A stretch of 64,000 nucleotides of DNA from Nonomuraea guangzhouensis (lineage in GTDB: Bacteria; Actinomycetota; Actinomycetes; Streptosporangiales; Streptosporangiaceae). The notes under the pieces are model-generated. The model saw only the letters and a list, made by a program, of their open reading frames with translations. It did not search any database and was not told where the DNA came from. Below, one piece after another: positions 1-7,067 of this stretch. Position 1 is the stretch's first letter. Each line of letters begins with the position of its first letter. The stretch covers positions 186,001 to 250,000 of the forward strand of contig NZ_JAHKRM010000011.1 in the NCBI RefSeq assembly GCF_019396345.1, written 5' to 3'. The position numbers were made by a program, and so were the translations under genes.

Positions 1-391
1 GTTCCTTGCGGCCGATCACGACGTAGCCGAGCGACTCGTACAGGGCGATGTTCCTGGCCATTTTGACGTTGGTGTAGAGGCGCAGGGCGGGCAGGCCGAG
101 CCGCCGCGCCTCCTGCTCGGCATAGGCCAGCAGGCTCCGGCCGATGCCCTTGCCGTGCAGGCCGGGGCGTACCGCCACGTTGTCGATGTAGAGCACCCCG
201 TCCTCGGGGATCAGCACGATGAGCCCGTCGAGGTCGTCTCCGGTCACGTGCACCCGGCCCTCGGCGATGAGCGCGGCGTAGTCGGCCTCCATGGGCTTGG
301 GCCGCGCGCCGATGACGGCCACCCACGGCTGGTAGGCCGCCTGTACGAGCTCCTCGACCGCGTCCCTGTCGGTCTCTTTCGCGATCCTCAT
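1..391 (-). CDS. GNAT family N-acetyltransferase (partial, 3' end off window)
   Basis: The gene runs leftward off the window, so only the first 130 codons from the ATG at 391 are visible. The frame reads as a GNAT-fold acetyltransferase. The acetyl-CoA-binding loop RPGLHGKGIG is at residues 75-84, just after the beta-4 strand (VLYIDNVAV), and the typical C-terminal segment ALYESLGY is near residue 120. This family transfers an acetyl group from acetyl-CoA to an amine; the substrate cannot be told from sequence. It is divergent from the DHFR-like gene at 482, and the roughly 90 bp between them carries a palindrome and a repeated half site. Confidence 0.85.
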   Translation of the reverse strand, partial: MRIAKETDRDAVEELVQAAYQPWVAVIGARPKPMEADYAALIAEGRVHVTGDDLDGLIVLIPEDGVLYIDNVAVRPGLHGKGIGRSLLAYAEQEARRLGLPALRLYTNVKMARNIALYESLGYVVIGRKE

Positions 392-426
392 GCGTTCTAT
401 GGTCGCAGCCTTGACACCACTCTAGG

Positions 427-465
427 CGTAGTACTACGGTGAAATCACTTCAGTCTAAGTACTAC
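427..465. promoter_or_regulatory. Palindrome plus repeated half site upstream of the DHFR-like gene
   Basis: CGTAGTACTACG at 427-438 is a perfect 12-bp palindrome. The octamer AGTACTAC recurs 28 bp downstream, at 430-437 and 458-465. Both copies lie between two divergent genes and just before the ribosome-binding site at 470-473. This looks like an operator, but the cognate regulator is not identifiable. Confidence 0.45.
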
Positions 466-481
466 ATATGGAGTTAATCGG

Positions 482-1051
482 ATGCGAAAGCTCACCTACT
501 ACGTGGCGATCTCCATCGACGGTTACATCGCCGGCCCGAACGGCGAGTTCGACTTCTATCCCGTGGCCGACGACCTGGCCGCGTACTGGAACGAGGAGGT
601 CCCCGAGACCGTCCCCACCCACATCAGGAAGCAGCTCGGCTTCGACGCCCCCAACAAGCGCTTCGACACCGTGCTCATGGGCCGGGGCACCTACCAGCCG
701 GGTCTCGACGTCGGCATGACCAGCCCCTATGCGCACCTGCGTCAGTACGTCTTCTCCACCACGATCCCGGAGATCCCCGACCCGGCCGTGGAGCTCGTCT
801 CCGGCGACCCCCTCGCGCTGGTCCGCCGCCTGAAGGAAGAGGAGGGTGACCTCGGCATCTGGCTGTGCGGCGGCGGCAAGCTGGCGGGCACGCTGCTGCC
901 GGAGATCGACGAGCTGATCGTCAAGGCCTACCCGGTGGTGGCAGGGTCGGGCATCGCCGCCTTCGACGGCGAGTTCCGCCCGACCCTGTTCAACCTGACC
1001 GCGACGCGCACGTTCGGCAACGGCACGGTCCTCATGACGTACGCGCGCTAG
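482..1051 (+). CDS. Dihydrofolate reductase / RibD C-terminal-like reductase
   Basis: 189 residues with the fold shared by dihydrofolate reductase and the RibD reductase domain. The N-terminal strand and loop MRKLTYYVAISIDGYIAGP is typical of the actinobacterial DHFR-family group, followed by MGRGTYQPG near residue 62 and LCGGGKLAGTLL near residue 125 (nucleotide-binding strand and helix). Such proteins are expected to be NADPH-dependent cytosolic reductases, but most members of this clade are uncharacterised and few are true folate enzymes. GGAG at 470-473 sits 8 nt before the ATG. The 3' end overlaps the convergent SnoaL-like gene by 4 nt. Confidence 0.85.
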   Translation: MRKLTYYVAISIDGYIAGPNGEFDFYPVADDLAAYWNEEVPETVPTHIRKQLGFDAPNKRFDTVLMGRGTYQPGLDVGMTSPYAHLRQYVFSTTIPEIPDPAVELVSGDPLALVRRLKEEEGDLGIWLCGGGKLAGTLLPEIDELIVKAYPVVAGSGIAAFDGEFRPTLFNLTATRTFGNGTVLMTYAR

Positions 1052-1473
1052 GAGTTGATCGCGCTCAGCAGCTCCTCGCGGTAATCGTCCATACTCTGGG
1101 GGTTCCCGTAGTCCCGGGAGTGGACGATCAGGCCGTCCCGCACCTGGACGACCATGATGTAGGACATGACGACGGACCGCCCCGAGGCGACGAGAGAGCC
1201 GTGGATGTCGAACTCCACGATGACCACCTCGGGGTCAGCGGTCTCGTGGATCAGCGCGTTGTCCGTCCGCTCCCAGCGCAGCACGCCGGCGGCGGCCTCG
1301 AACCTGGCCCGCAGCTCCTCCCGTCCCTGCGAGCGCCGGGGGACGCCGGCCGGGGCGAACGGTATCTCGATCACGACATCGGGGGCGTACAGGTCGGCCA
1401 GCCCCCCGTCCACGGAGGCCCGCAGGAACTGCTCGACGACCTCGCGGGTGGTCGGATGTGTGGGTACGGTCAT
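1048..1473 (-). CDS. SnoaL-like (NTF2-fold) protein
   Basis: 141 residues with the cone-shaped NTF2/SnoaL fold. It has an N-terminal helix (TREVVEQFLRASVDGGLADL), a strand pair around DVVIEIPFAP, and a C-terminal pattern IMVVQVRDGLIVHSRDYGNP. The fold is used by polyketide cyclases, isomerases and many binding proteins, so no reaction can be assigned. The gene is divergent from the TetR gene at 1570, and a perfect TetR-type operator lies between them, so it is the likely regulatory target of that repressor. Start is an ATG at 1473. Confidence 0.8.
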   Translation of the reverse strand: MTVPTHPTTREVVEQFLRASVDGGLADLYAPDVVIEIPFAPAGVPRRSQGREELRARFEAAAGVLRWERTDNALIHETADPEVVIVEFDIHGSLVASGRSVVMSYIMVVQVRDGLIVHSRDYGNPQSMDDYREELLSAINS

Positions 1474-1524
1474 GCGAACTCCCAGGTTCGGTAGAATCGG
1501 AACGGTTAACCCGCTTAGACGCTA

Positions 1525-1540
1525 CGGAACGAGCGTTCCG
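1525..1540. promoter_or_regulatory. TetR-type operator
   Basis: CGGAACG-AG-CGTTCCG is a perfect inverted repeat with 7-bp arms and a 2-bp centre. It lies between the divergent SnoaL-like gene and the TetR gene. Size and symmetry fit a TetR-family operator controlling both genes. Confidence 0.7.
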
Positions 1541-1569
1541 CTTGTCAATCCGGGCACATGGGAGGTCAC

Positions 1570-2301
1570 ATGACGATCGCCGCACGCGCGGACGCCCGGC
1601 ACAACCGCGCCCGCGTGCTGGAGGCCGCCCAGGAGGCGTTCGCGGCGGAGGGCCTGTCCGTGCCGCTCGACGCGATCGCCCGGCGCGCGGGCGTCGGCGC
1701 GGGCACCGTCTACCGGCACTTCCCCAGCAAGGAGGCCCTGTTCGGGGCGGTGGTCCAGGACCGGATCGAACGCCTGGCCGACGAGCTCACCGCCCTGCTG
1801 GCCACCACCGAAGCGGCGACCGGAGCGGCCTTCTTCACCGCCTTCTCCTCGACCGTCGAGCAGGCCGGACTCAACAAGGCGCTCTGCGAGTCCTTCGTCT
1901 CCACCCCCAAGGCCGAGGTGGCGCCGGAGGCACGGCGGCGCTACGGCCTCGCCCTCGCCGCCCTGCTCGACCAGGCCCACCGAGCCGGCGCCGTACGGCC
2001 GGATGCCCAGATGGCGGATGTCATGGCACTCATGGCGGGCTGCATCGCGATGGAGACCCACAGCACCGCCCCTGGCAGGGCCACCACCCTCGTCCTGGAT
2101 GGCCTCCGCACCGGACGTTCACCGCTGCCCACCGTAACGAAACCTGTCACGAAACCCGGCTACCGTAACGAAACCCGCGAGGAGCAACCCTGCTGTGAGG
2201 AGTGCGGCACCGTCATCCCCACCTCCCGCACCGGCCGCCCGCCCCGCTTCTGCGGCGGCGCCTGCCGGCAGAAGGCCCACCGCCGCCGAGCCACCACCTG
2301 A
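1570..2301 (+). CDS. TetR family repressor with C-terminal Cys-rich zinc ribbon
   Basis: 243 residues from the ATG at 1570. GGAGGT at 1561-1566 lies 3 nt before this ATG and rules out the in-frame ATG at 1558. The N-terminal TetR helix-turn-helix is clear (LDAIARRAGVGAGTVYRHF, residues ~35-53) and is followed by a helical ligand domain to about residue 185. The tail carries CEEC and FCGGAC, a four-cysteine zinc-ribbon pattern, then a basic stretch (RQKAHRRR). A linker with a duplicated 14-bp DNA segment joins the two parts. It probably represses itself and the divergent SnoaL-like gene. Ligand unknown. Confidence 0.88.
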   Translation: MTIAARADARHNRARVLEAAQEAFAAEGLSVPLDAIARRAGVGAGTVYRHFPSKEALFGAVVQDRIERLADELTALLATTEAATGAAFFTAFSSTVEQAGLNKALCESFVSTPKAEVAPEARRRYGLALAALLDQAHRAGAVRPDAQMADVMALMAGCIAMETHSTAPGRATTLVLDGLRTGRSPLPTVTKPVTKPGYRNETREEQPCCEECGTVIPTSRTGRPPRFCGGACRQKAHRRRATT

Positions 2302-2311
2302 CCTCGGCGGC
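2282..2311. terminator. Bidirectional hairpin between TetR and SDR genes
   Basis: GCCGCCGAG (2282-2290) pairs perfectly with CTCGGCGGC (2303-2311) across a 12-nt loop. It spans the 3' end of the TetR gene and abuts the convergent SDR stop, so it can serve both. There is no T-run, as is common in actinomycetes. Confidence 0.55.
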
Positions 2312-2992
2312 TCACCAGGCCAGCGCCCTGCCGTCGCGGAAGAACCCCCCGGTCGGCCCGCCGTCCGGCAGATCCACCGCCCACAGCACGCTGCGTGCCC
2401 CCTCGCCGACCGGCCGCCCGCCGGGCCCGCCCATGTCGGTGGCCACCCACCCGGGACAGACGGCGTTCACCAGGATCCGATCGGCGCGCAGCTCCGCGGC
2501 CAGCATCTTGGTCAGCGCGTTGAGCGCGGTCTTCGACACGGTGTACGCCGGCGTGCCGCCGCCCATGACTGCCAGCGACCCGGCCTCGCTGGAGACGTTC
2601 ACCACCCGGCCATGGCCACCGGCCCGCAACAACGGCAGTAACGCCAACGTCACCCGCCACGCCCCCAGCAGGTTCGTCTCCAGCGCCTCCCGCACGACGT
2701 CGAGATCGGCGTTCTCGGCCCGCTGCCAGGTGTCGTAGTGGATGGCGGCATTGTTGACCAGCACATCCAGCCGGTCGTACGCCAGCCCCTCGACCAACCG
2801 GCGCACCGACTCCGGATCAGCGACATCCAGCTGCCGCGGCACCACGGTCCCCCGCAGGCCGCGCGCCGCCTTCTCGGCGTTTCCCAGATCCCTGGCGGTC
2901 AGGACGACGGTGTCGCCCGCCCGCGCGAGCCGGCGGGCGACCTCCAGCCCAATGCCCCGATTGGCCCCGGTGACCAGGCAAACTCGATTCAC
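2312..2992 (-). CDS. SDR family NAD(P)-dependent oxidoreductase
   Basis: 226 residues, slightly shorter than the usual 250. The Rossmann cofactor motif TGANRGIG is at residues 8-15, the NNAA motif near residue 82, the catalytic serine in VNVSSEAG, and the YxxxK pair in YTVSK near residue 152. PGWVATDMG follows, as in classical SDRs. The protein should reduce or oxidise a carbonyl/alcohol with NAD(P); the substrate is not predictable. The gene is convergent with the TetR gene at 1570 and has no visible operon partner. Confidence 0.9.
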   Translation of the reverse strand: MNRVCLVTGANRGIGLEVARRLARAGDTVVLTARDLGNAEKAARGLRGTVVPRQLDVADPESVRRLVEGLAYDRLDVLVNNAAIHYDTWQRAENADLDVVREALETNLLGAWRVTLALLPLLRAGGHGRVVNVSSEAGSLAVMGGGTPAYTVSKTALNALTKMLAAELRADRILVNAVCPGWVATDMGGPGGRPVGEGARSVLWAVDLPDGGPTGGFFRDGRALAW

Positions 2993-3052
2993 GCACGGAG
3001 CTTATCGACGCCCCGTGATCACCGTGGGCGGGTGAAGAAGTCGGTGACCGAG

Positions 3053-3430
3053 TCAGGAATCTGGAGTCCCGACCGGGGAGAGGCTCGCCGTCCACAGGTC
3101 TTCGGCGGAGGTTCGGATCGAGGTCGAGGTCAGCACGCCGCGGCCTCGGTAGGCGCGCATGATGCGCACGTGTGCGGCCAGCCGTACGAACCCCCGCAAC
3201 GCGGCCTCATCCCGCCAGACCGACACCGACCCGCAGCGGCGGTCCTTCACGTCGACCCACAGCCACAGCCCGATCGCCCCGTCCAACTCCGGCCACACCT
3301 GGGCCAGCCGCCAGCCGGCGAAGGCCGCGCGCGGCAGGTCGATCCGATGGTTCACCCGGAAGTCGGTACGGCTGACCAGCACCGGATCGTCGCCACGCGG
3401 CTCCGGACCGGCGATCCAACGGGACCTCAA
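3053..3430 (-). CDS. Conserved hypothetical protein, possibly dimeric alpha-beta barrel
   Basis: 125 residues. The preferred start is the TTG at 3430, which overlaps the TGA stop of the thioesterase gene (TTGA), implying translational coupling. The reading frame is open further upstream inside the thioesterase gene, but that part is an overlap artefact. Visible features are LWLWVDVKDRRCGSVSVW followed by DEAALRGFVRLAAH, a strand-helix pattern seen in small monooxygenase-like or DUF3291-like proteins. I do not recognise the family with certainty. It is third in a leftward operon after a TetR gene and a thioesterase. Confidence 0.6.
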   Translation of the reverse strand: MRSRWIAGPEPRGDDPVLVSRTDFRVNHRIDLPRAAFAGWRLAQVWPELDGAIGLWLWVDVKDRRCGSVSVWRDEAALRGFVRLAAHVRIMRAYRGRGVLTSTSIRTSAEDLWTASLSPVGTPDS

Positions 3431-3867
3431 CTGGCCACCGCCTCTCTGAGCAGGAGCCCCGCCGCCTGGCGGGTCTCGGGGCTGAACGGGGTCGGGCGGA
3501 AGGTCGCCCGATCGAGGTTGACGTTCACGCGGTGCCCTTCGGCGTGCACCACGGACTCGTCGGGCGACAGCACCCGGAAGCCGTACACCCCGCTCGTACG
3601 ACCCAGCCGCTCCATCCAGAAGTGCACAACAGGCTCGCACGCGCCCACGATCGGCGCATGGTAAGTGATCTTGAATTCCCGTACGGCCATGAACACGTCC
3701 TGGAACGCCGACACCGCCGGGTCGAAGTTCCAGCCCAGCTCGGCCCAGTAGACGGAGATGGCACGTTCGACCAGCAGGGCGTAGCGGGAGTTGTGCAGCA
3801 GGCCCATGGCGTCGAGGTCGTCGAAGTGCACCTGGACAGGCAGGCGGCAGCCTTGCGCGAGGGTCAA
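3427..3867 (-). CDS. 4HBT-type acyl-CoA thioesterase
   Basis: 146 residues with a single hotdog domain. The motif HFDDLDAMGLLHNSRY (residues ~14-29) carries the catalytic Asp region of the 4-hydroxybenzoyl-CoA/YbgC/FadM thioesterase group, and FKITYHAPI matches the next strand. The enzyme is expected to hydrolyse an acyl-CoA in the cytoplasm; chain length is unknown. The TTG start at 3867 lies 3 nt after the stop of the upstream TetR gene, and the 3' end overlaps the next gene by 4 nt, so the three genes form one operon. Confidence 0.85.
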   Translation of the reverse strand: MTLAQGCRLPVQVHFDDLDAMGLLHNSRYALLVERAISVYWAELGWNFDPAVSAFQDVFMAVREFKITYHAPIVGACEPVVHFWMERLGRTSGVYGFRVLSPDESVVHAEGHRVNVNLDRATFRPTPFSPETRQAAGLLLREAVAS

Positions 3868-3870
3868 CGG

Positions 3871-4503
3871 TCAGTCCTCCGGGAGCAGCGAGGGGTCGGT
3901 GGCGTGCGCGCGCAGCCGTTGCAGGACCGCGCGGCGGGCGTAGGTGAAGGCGGTGTCGTGGTCCAGCAGCCGGGCATGGGTGACGGACGCCTCACCGAGC
4001 GCCTCGATCTCGTACGCGAGCTGCGCGGGGTCGACGCCGGTCAGCTCGCCCAGCTCGATCGCCTTTTCCGCCTGGGTCCGGAGCACGGCGAGCCAGTCGG
4101 CCATGGCCTTGGCCACCTGGGCCCGCACGCGCCCCGGCCGGTCGTCGAACTCGACCTGGGCGACGAAGAAGAAGCACCCACCGGGCAGCACCCCGTCGGC
4201 GTAGAACCGCAGCCGGCTCTGGTGCAGGGCGTACAGCCGCCGCAACCCCGCAGGGTGCTGAAAGGCGGGGGTGACCACGTGCTCGACCCACTGGCGGCGG
4301 GCCCATTCGATGGTGTCGAGCTGGAGTTGCTCCTTGTCACGCCAGTGAGCGAAAAATCCTGACTTACTGACACCTGCGGCCTCGGCCAGCCGCCCGAGGG
4401 TCAGCCCGCCGAGCCCGTCAACCGAGGCCAGGGACACGGCGTGCGTCAGGATCGCCTCCCGGCTGCGCTGCCCGCGAGCCTTCCTTCCATCTTCCACGGC
4501 CAT
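3871..4503 (-). CDS. TetR family transcriptional regulator
   Basis: 210 residues. The helix-turn-helix TLGRLAEAAGVSKSGFFAHW (residues ~34-53) is a textbook TetR DNA-binding domain. The C-terminal part (GCFFFVAQVEFDDRPGRVR) matches the ligand domain of the group that often controls fatty-acid or efflux genes. It is the first gene of a leftward operon with a thioesterase and a hypothetical protein. The imperfect palindrome at 4522-4535, just upstream, suggests autoregulation. Confidence 0.9.
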   Translation of the reverse strand: MAVEDGRKARGQRSREAILTHAVSLASVDGLGGLTLGRLAEAAGVSKSGFFAHWRDKEQLQLDTIEWARRQWVEHVVTPAFQHPAGLRRLYALHQSRLRFYADGVLPGGCFFFVAQVEFDDRPGRVRAQVAKAMADWLAVLRTQAEKAIELGELTGVDPAQLAYEIEALGEASVTHARLLDHDTAFTYARRAVLQRLRAHATDPSLLPED

Positions 4504-4521
4504 GACTCTAGCAGAAATAAG

Positions 4522-4535
4522 ACCGACCGGTCGTT
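4522..4535. promoter_or_regulatory. Probable TetR operator
   Basis: ACCGACCGGTCGTT has 7-bp arms with one mismatch around a perfect CGACCGGTCG core (4524-4533). It lies 18 bp upstream of the TetR start codon. ACCGACCGGTCGGT-like palindromes are common TetR sites. Confidence 0.55.
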
Positions 4536-4592
4536 AATATCACGCGTGAGACGGCGGCGGCCGTCCCGCGCCCCTCCCGTGCAAGCGTTGGG

Positions 4593-5423
4593 TCAAACGG
4601 CGCTGGTTCGCGCCGCAGCGACCGCCAGCGTGGTGTACGTCATCGTGAACTCGCCCCCGATCGCGTCGATGGCGGTCCCGACGCCTGCCAGCACCTCGGC
4701 CAGCTTGTCCGCCGGCAGCCGGGTGAGGCCACCGGTCGTGGGCAGCAGATCCAGCCATTCATCGCGGGTGTAGGACTGCTCCCAATCGAATCGCCACTGC
4801 TCCGGGTCGCCGAACCCGCTGTCCGCCTCTCGGATTCCGTCGGAGAACTTGGTCATCATCGCCTGGTAGATGTCCGTGGCCTGCCCCGGCGGCTGGCCGT
4901 TGAACGGCGAGTCGGGCACCACCCGCCGGTAGGCCGTGACGAAGGCTTCCGCGACAGCGGGGGGAGGGGCGAAGGCATGCGCGAACACCGCCAGCAGGCC
5001 ACCGGGCCGCAGCACCTGGGCCGCCTTGACCACGCCCGCGACCGGATCCACCCAGTGCCAGGCCTGACCCGCGATGACCGCGTCGAACGATCGGCCGGCC
5101 GGATCCCATGCCTCGAACGTCGCCACCTCGACCTCGACCCCGCTGCGCCGCGCGAACTCGGCCATCCGCGCGTCTGGATCGACGCCCAGCACCGTGCAGC
5201 CAGCCGCCTGGAACTGCCTGGCTTCGATGCCGGTGCCGCAACCGACGTCGAGGACGTCGGGACCAGGGCTGGCGGCGACGATCCGCTCCACCAGGGCGTC
5301 GGGATAGCGGGGGCGCGCTCGGTCGTAGCGTTCGACGTCCGACCCGAACGACTCCGCGATCTGCCGGGCCTTATGAGGCTCATTCTCGGATGGCTGCGAT
5401 TGCTCCTGCGACATAATGGGCAT
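4593..5423 (-). CDS. Class I SAM-dependent methyltransferase
   Basis: 276 residues. SAM motif I is DVLDVGCGTGIEAR near residue 55, followed by the acidic motif GVDPD near residue 80, then IAGQAWHWVDP and LRPGGLLAVF. This architecture fits the small-molecule methyltransferase group containing the AQAFHWFD-type motif, related to trans-aconitate methyltransferase and UbiE-like enzymes. The substrate is unknown. Two ATGs are possible (5423 and 5414), neither with a good Shine-Dalgarno sequence. The 5423 start lies inside one of two GGGCATG palindromes, so binding there should block expression. No regulator gene is adjacent. Confidence 0.85.
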   Translation of the reverse strand: MPIMSQEQSQPSENEPHKARQIAESFGSDVERYDRARPRYPDALVERIVAASPGPDVLDVGCGTGIEARQFQAAGCTVLGVDPDARMAEFARRSGVEVEVATFEAWDPAGRSFDAVIAGQAWHWVDPVAGVVKAAQVLRPGGLLAVFAHAFAPPPAVAEAFVTAYRRVVPDSPFNGQPPGQATDIYQAMMTKFSDGIREADSGFGDPEQWRFDWEQSYTRDEWLDLLPTTGGLTRLPADKLAEVLAGVGTAIDAIGGEFTMTYTTLAVAAARTSAV

Positions 5424-5452
5424 GCGCCCACATTAGTGGGCATGTGCCCACT
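5417..5452. promoter_or_regulatory. Tandem palindromic operators over the methyltransferase start
   Basis: AGTGGGCA-TG-TGCCCACT (5435-5452) is a perfect 18-bp inverted repeat. A second copy, TGGGCA-TG-CGCCCA (5417-5430), has one mismatch. They are centred 20 bp apart, about two helical turns, and the second covers the start codon. Confidence 0.65.
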
Positions 5453-5494
5453 CAGCAATCGGGTAGCCATTCGCGGTAAGCGTAAGGAGGGACG

Positions 5495-5516
5495 TGTGTG
5501 CCGACCGGGGCACACA
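5495..5516. other. Perfect inverted repeat, hairpin or operator
   Basis: TGTGTGCC (5495-5502) and GGCACACA (5509-5516) form perfect 8-bp arms around 6 nt. It lies between two leftward genes, upstream of the methyltransferase, so it may be a regulator site or a second terminator element. Confidence 0.4.
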
Positions 5517-5551
5517 TCCGCGACGCGCGCCGGCAACCGTTCGACGCGTGA

Positions 5552-5588
5552 TCCCTGGACCGGAGCCATATCCGCTCCGGCCCAGGGA
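5552..5588 (-). terminator. Strong hairpin after the sigma/membrane-protein operon
   Basis: 15-nt arms (5552-5566 and 5574-5588) pair with a single A-C mismatch across a 7-nt loop, about 28 bp beyond the stop of the membrane protein gene ending at 5617. It probably terminates the leftward sigma-factor operon. Confidence 0.7.
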
Positions 5589-5616
5589 CACGGTTGAGGG
5601 GTGCTGGATCGGTAGG

Positions 5617-6402
5617 TCAGGTCGGCTTGTTGATCGGCTTGCCGGGCTGCTTGTCGGTCGGCAGCGGCTCCACCTGGTCGGCGGGCGGGGCCGTGACCGT
5701 CACCGGGGTGCCGAAGTCGTTGAAGTCCATGACGAGCCGGTTACCGGTGTCGCCGAAGACGAACTCCAGACGCCGGACCCGTCCCTGGTCGTCCACGTCC
5801 ACGGATCCTGTAAGGCCCTTCGCGTCGCCCAGCGAGAACGTGAACCGCCGGCCCGTCCAACCCTGGCCGGAGGCGGAGCCGCTCTCCCGGATGTCAGTCG
5901 CCGAACGGAGCCGCCGCAGAGCCGCCTGGGGGTCCAGCGGAGCAAGCTTGACCAGGCCGACGACCGCCGGCGCGTTCTTCAACTCCTCGTCCGGGCGCGG
6001 AGAGACCATCCACTTCGCCTCGCCCGGCTCCCGGTTGTACATCAGGTCGCCGACGAACCGGGTTTCGCCCCCGTCGCCGACCCTTGTGATCACGCCTACC
6101 CGCTGGACGGGGTCAAAAGCGCCATCCCACGTCTTGGGGCCGCTGGTGCTGTGCAATCGGTAGCTCTCCTGGCCGGTGTTCTCGACGGCGGCGGCCACCT
6201 GAGCCTCCGCCGAAGACTGATTCGGCGGCAGCACCAGCACGAACGCCCCCAGCACGGCTGCGACGCCCAGCGAGGCGATCGGGACCAGAACCCGAGCCAG
6301 CCTGCGCTTCGGCAGCGTAGGCGGGGTCGGCATGAGGTCGATGCCCGCGGGCCGGTCCTCGGTGGCTTTGACGAGCAGGGCGCGGAGTTCTTTCTCGTTC
6401 AT
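5617..6402 (-). CDS. Single-pass membrane protein, sigma-factor partner (CU044_5270-like)
   Basis: 261 residues from the ATG at 6402, which has GAGGAG 6 nt upstream. A short cytoplasmic N-terminus (MNEKELRALL, with KRRLARV) precedes one membrane segment at residues ~40-60 (LVPIASLGVAAVLGAFVLVL), then an extracellular domain of about 200 residues. This matches actinobacterial proteins encoded directly after SigE-type sigma genes. They are presumed to act as anti-sigma or signal-sensing partners, but no zinc-binding anti-sigma motif is visible. It follows the sigma gene by 23 nt in one leftward operon. Confidence 0.7.
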   Translation of the reverse strand: MNEKELRALLVKATEDRPAGIDLMPTPPTLPKRRLARVLVPIASLGVAAVLGAFVLVLPPNQSSAEAQVAAAVENTGQESYRLHSTSGPKTWDGAFDPVQRVGVITRVGDGGETRFVGDLMYNREPGEAKWMVSPRPDEELKNAPAVVGLVKLAPLDPQAALRRLRSATDIRESGSASGQGWTGRRFTFSLGDAKGLTGSVDVDDQGRVRRLEFVFGDTGNRLVMDFNDFGTPVTVTAPPADQVEPLPTDKQPGKPINKPT

Positions 6403-6425
6403 GGACGGCTCCTCGTGTTGGTGTC

Positions 6426-6947
6426 TCACCGGATCCCACTCCCCTCCGCCTCGTTTCGGTTGACCACCGTGGCGGGCGAGATCAGCCGCCGCATCGCCTG
6501 CAGACCGCGATGCGTATGGGTTTTGACCGTGCCCGCCGAGCAGCCCATCAGATCGGCGACCTCCGCTTCGGGCAGGTCCGCGAAGAACCGCAGCACCAGA
6601 GCGGTCCGCTGCCTGACCGGCAGCTTCGCCAGTGCCTTCCGAACGTCTTCCGCCACCGCCCGGGCCTCCCCCAGGTCCGCGGAACTTGGCAGGTCGGGCA
6701 GTTCGGCGCGGGGGATCTCACGGCGCCACCGGGCCCGCCACCATGATCGATAGGTGTTGACCAGGATCCGGCGCAGGTACGCGTCGGGCTCACTACGGGT
6801 GTCCAGCCGATGCCACACGCGGTACAACTTGCCGAGGCAGGACTGCACCAGATCCTCAGCCGTGTGCCAATCCCCGGTGAGCAGGACCGCCGTTCTCAGA
6901 TGGTGGTCTCCCCGGTGCCGGACGAAGTCCACGAAATCCGCGTCCAC
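6426..6947 (-). CDS. SigE family ECF sigma factor
   Basis: 173 residues from the GTG at 6947, preceded by GAGAGGAG 7 nt upstream; longer in-frame starts have no such signal. Region 2 is FVRHRGDHHLRTAVLLTGDWHTAEDLVQ and region 4 is LPEAEVADLMGCSAGTVKTH, both typical of the actinobacterial SigE-like ECF group with the SAGTVKT recognition helix. The protein should direct RNA polymerase to a small stress or envelope regulon. It is first in an operon with a membrane protein that may regulate it. Confidence 0.88.
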   Translation of the reverse strand: MDADFVDFVRHRGDHHLRTAVLLTGDWHTAEDLVQSCLGKLYRVWHRLDTRSEPDAYLRRILVNTYRSWWRARWRREIPRAELPDLPSSADLGEARAVAEDVRKALAKLPVRQRTALVLRFFADLPEAEVADLMGCSAGTVKTHTHRGLQAMRRLISPATVVNRNEAEGSGIR

Positions 6948-7067
6948 CCGGTCTCCTCTCGTCGGTGAAAGCCACCCCTGACACTCCCTGAGCCCCATCC
7001 CAGGTTGACGAGAAACACATGGAATGTCCCGCTACGCCCTCCCGCAGGCCGGCGCTAGAGTCCGATC

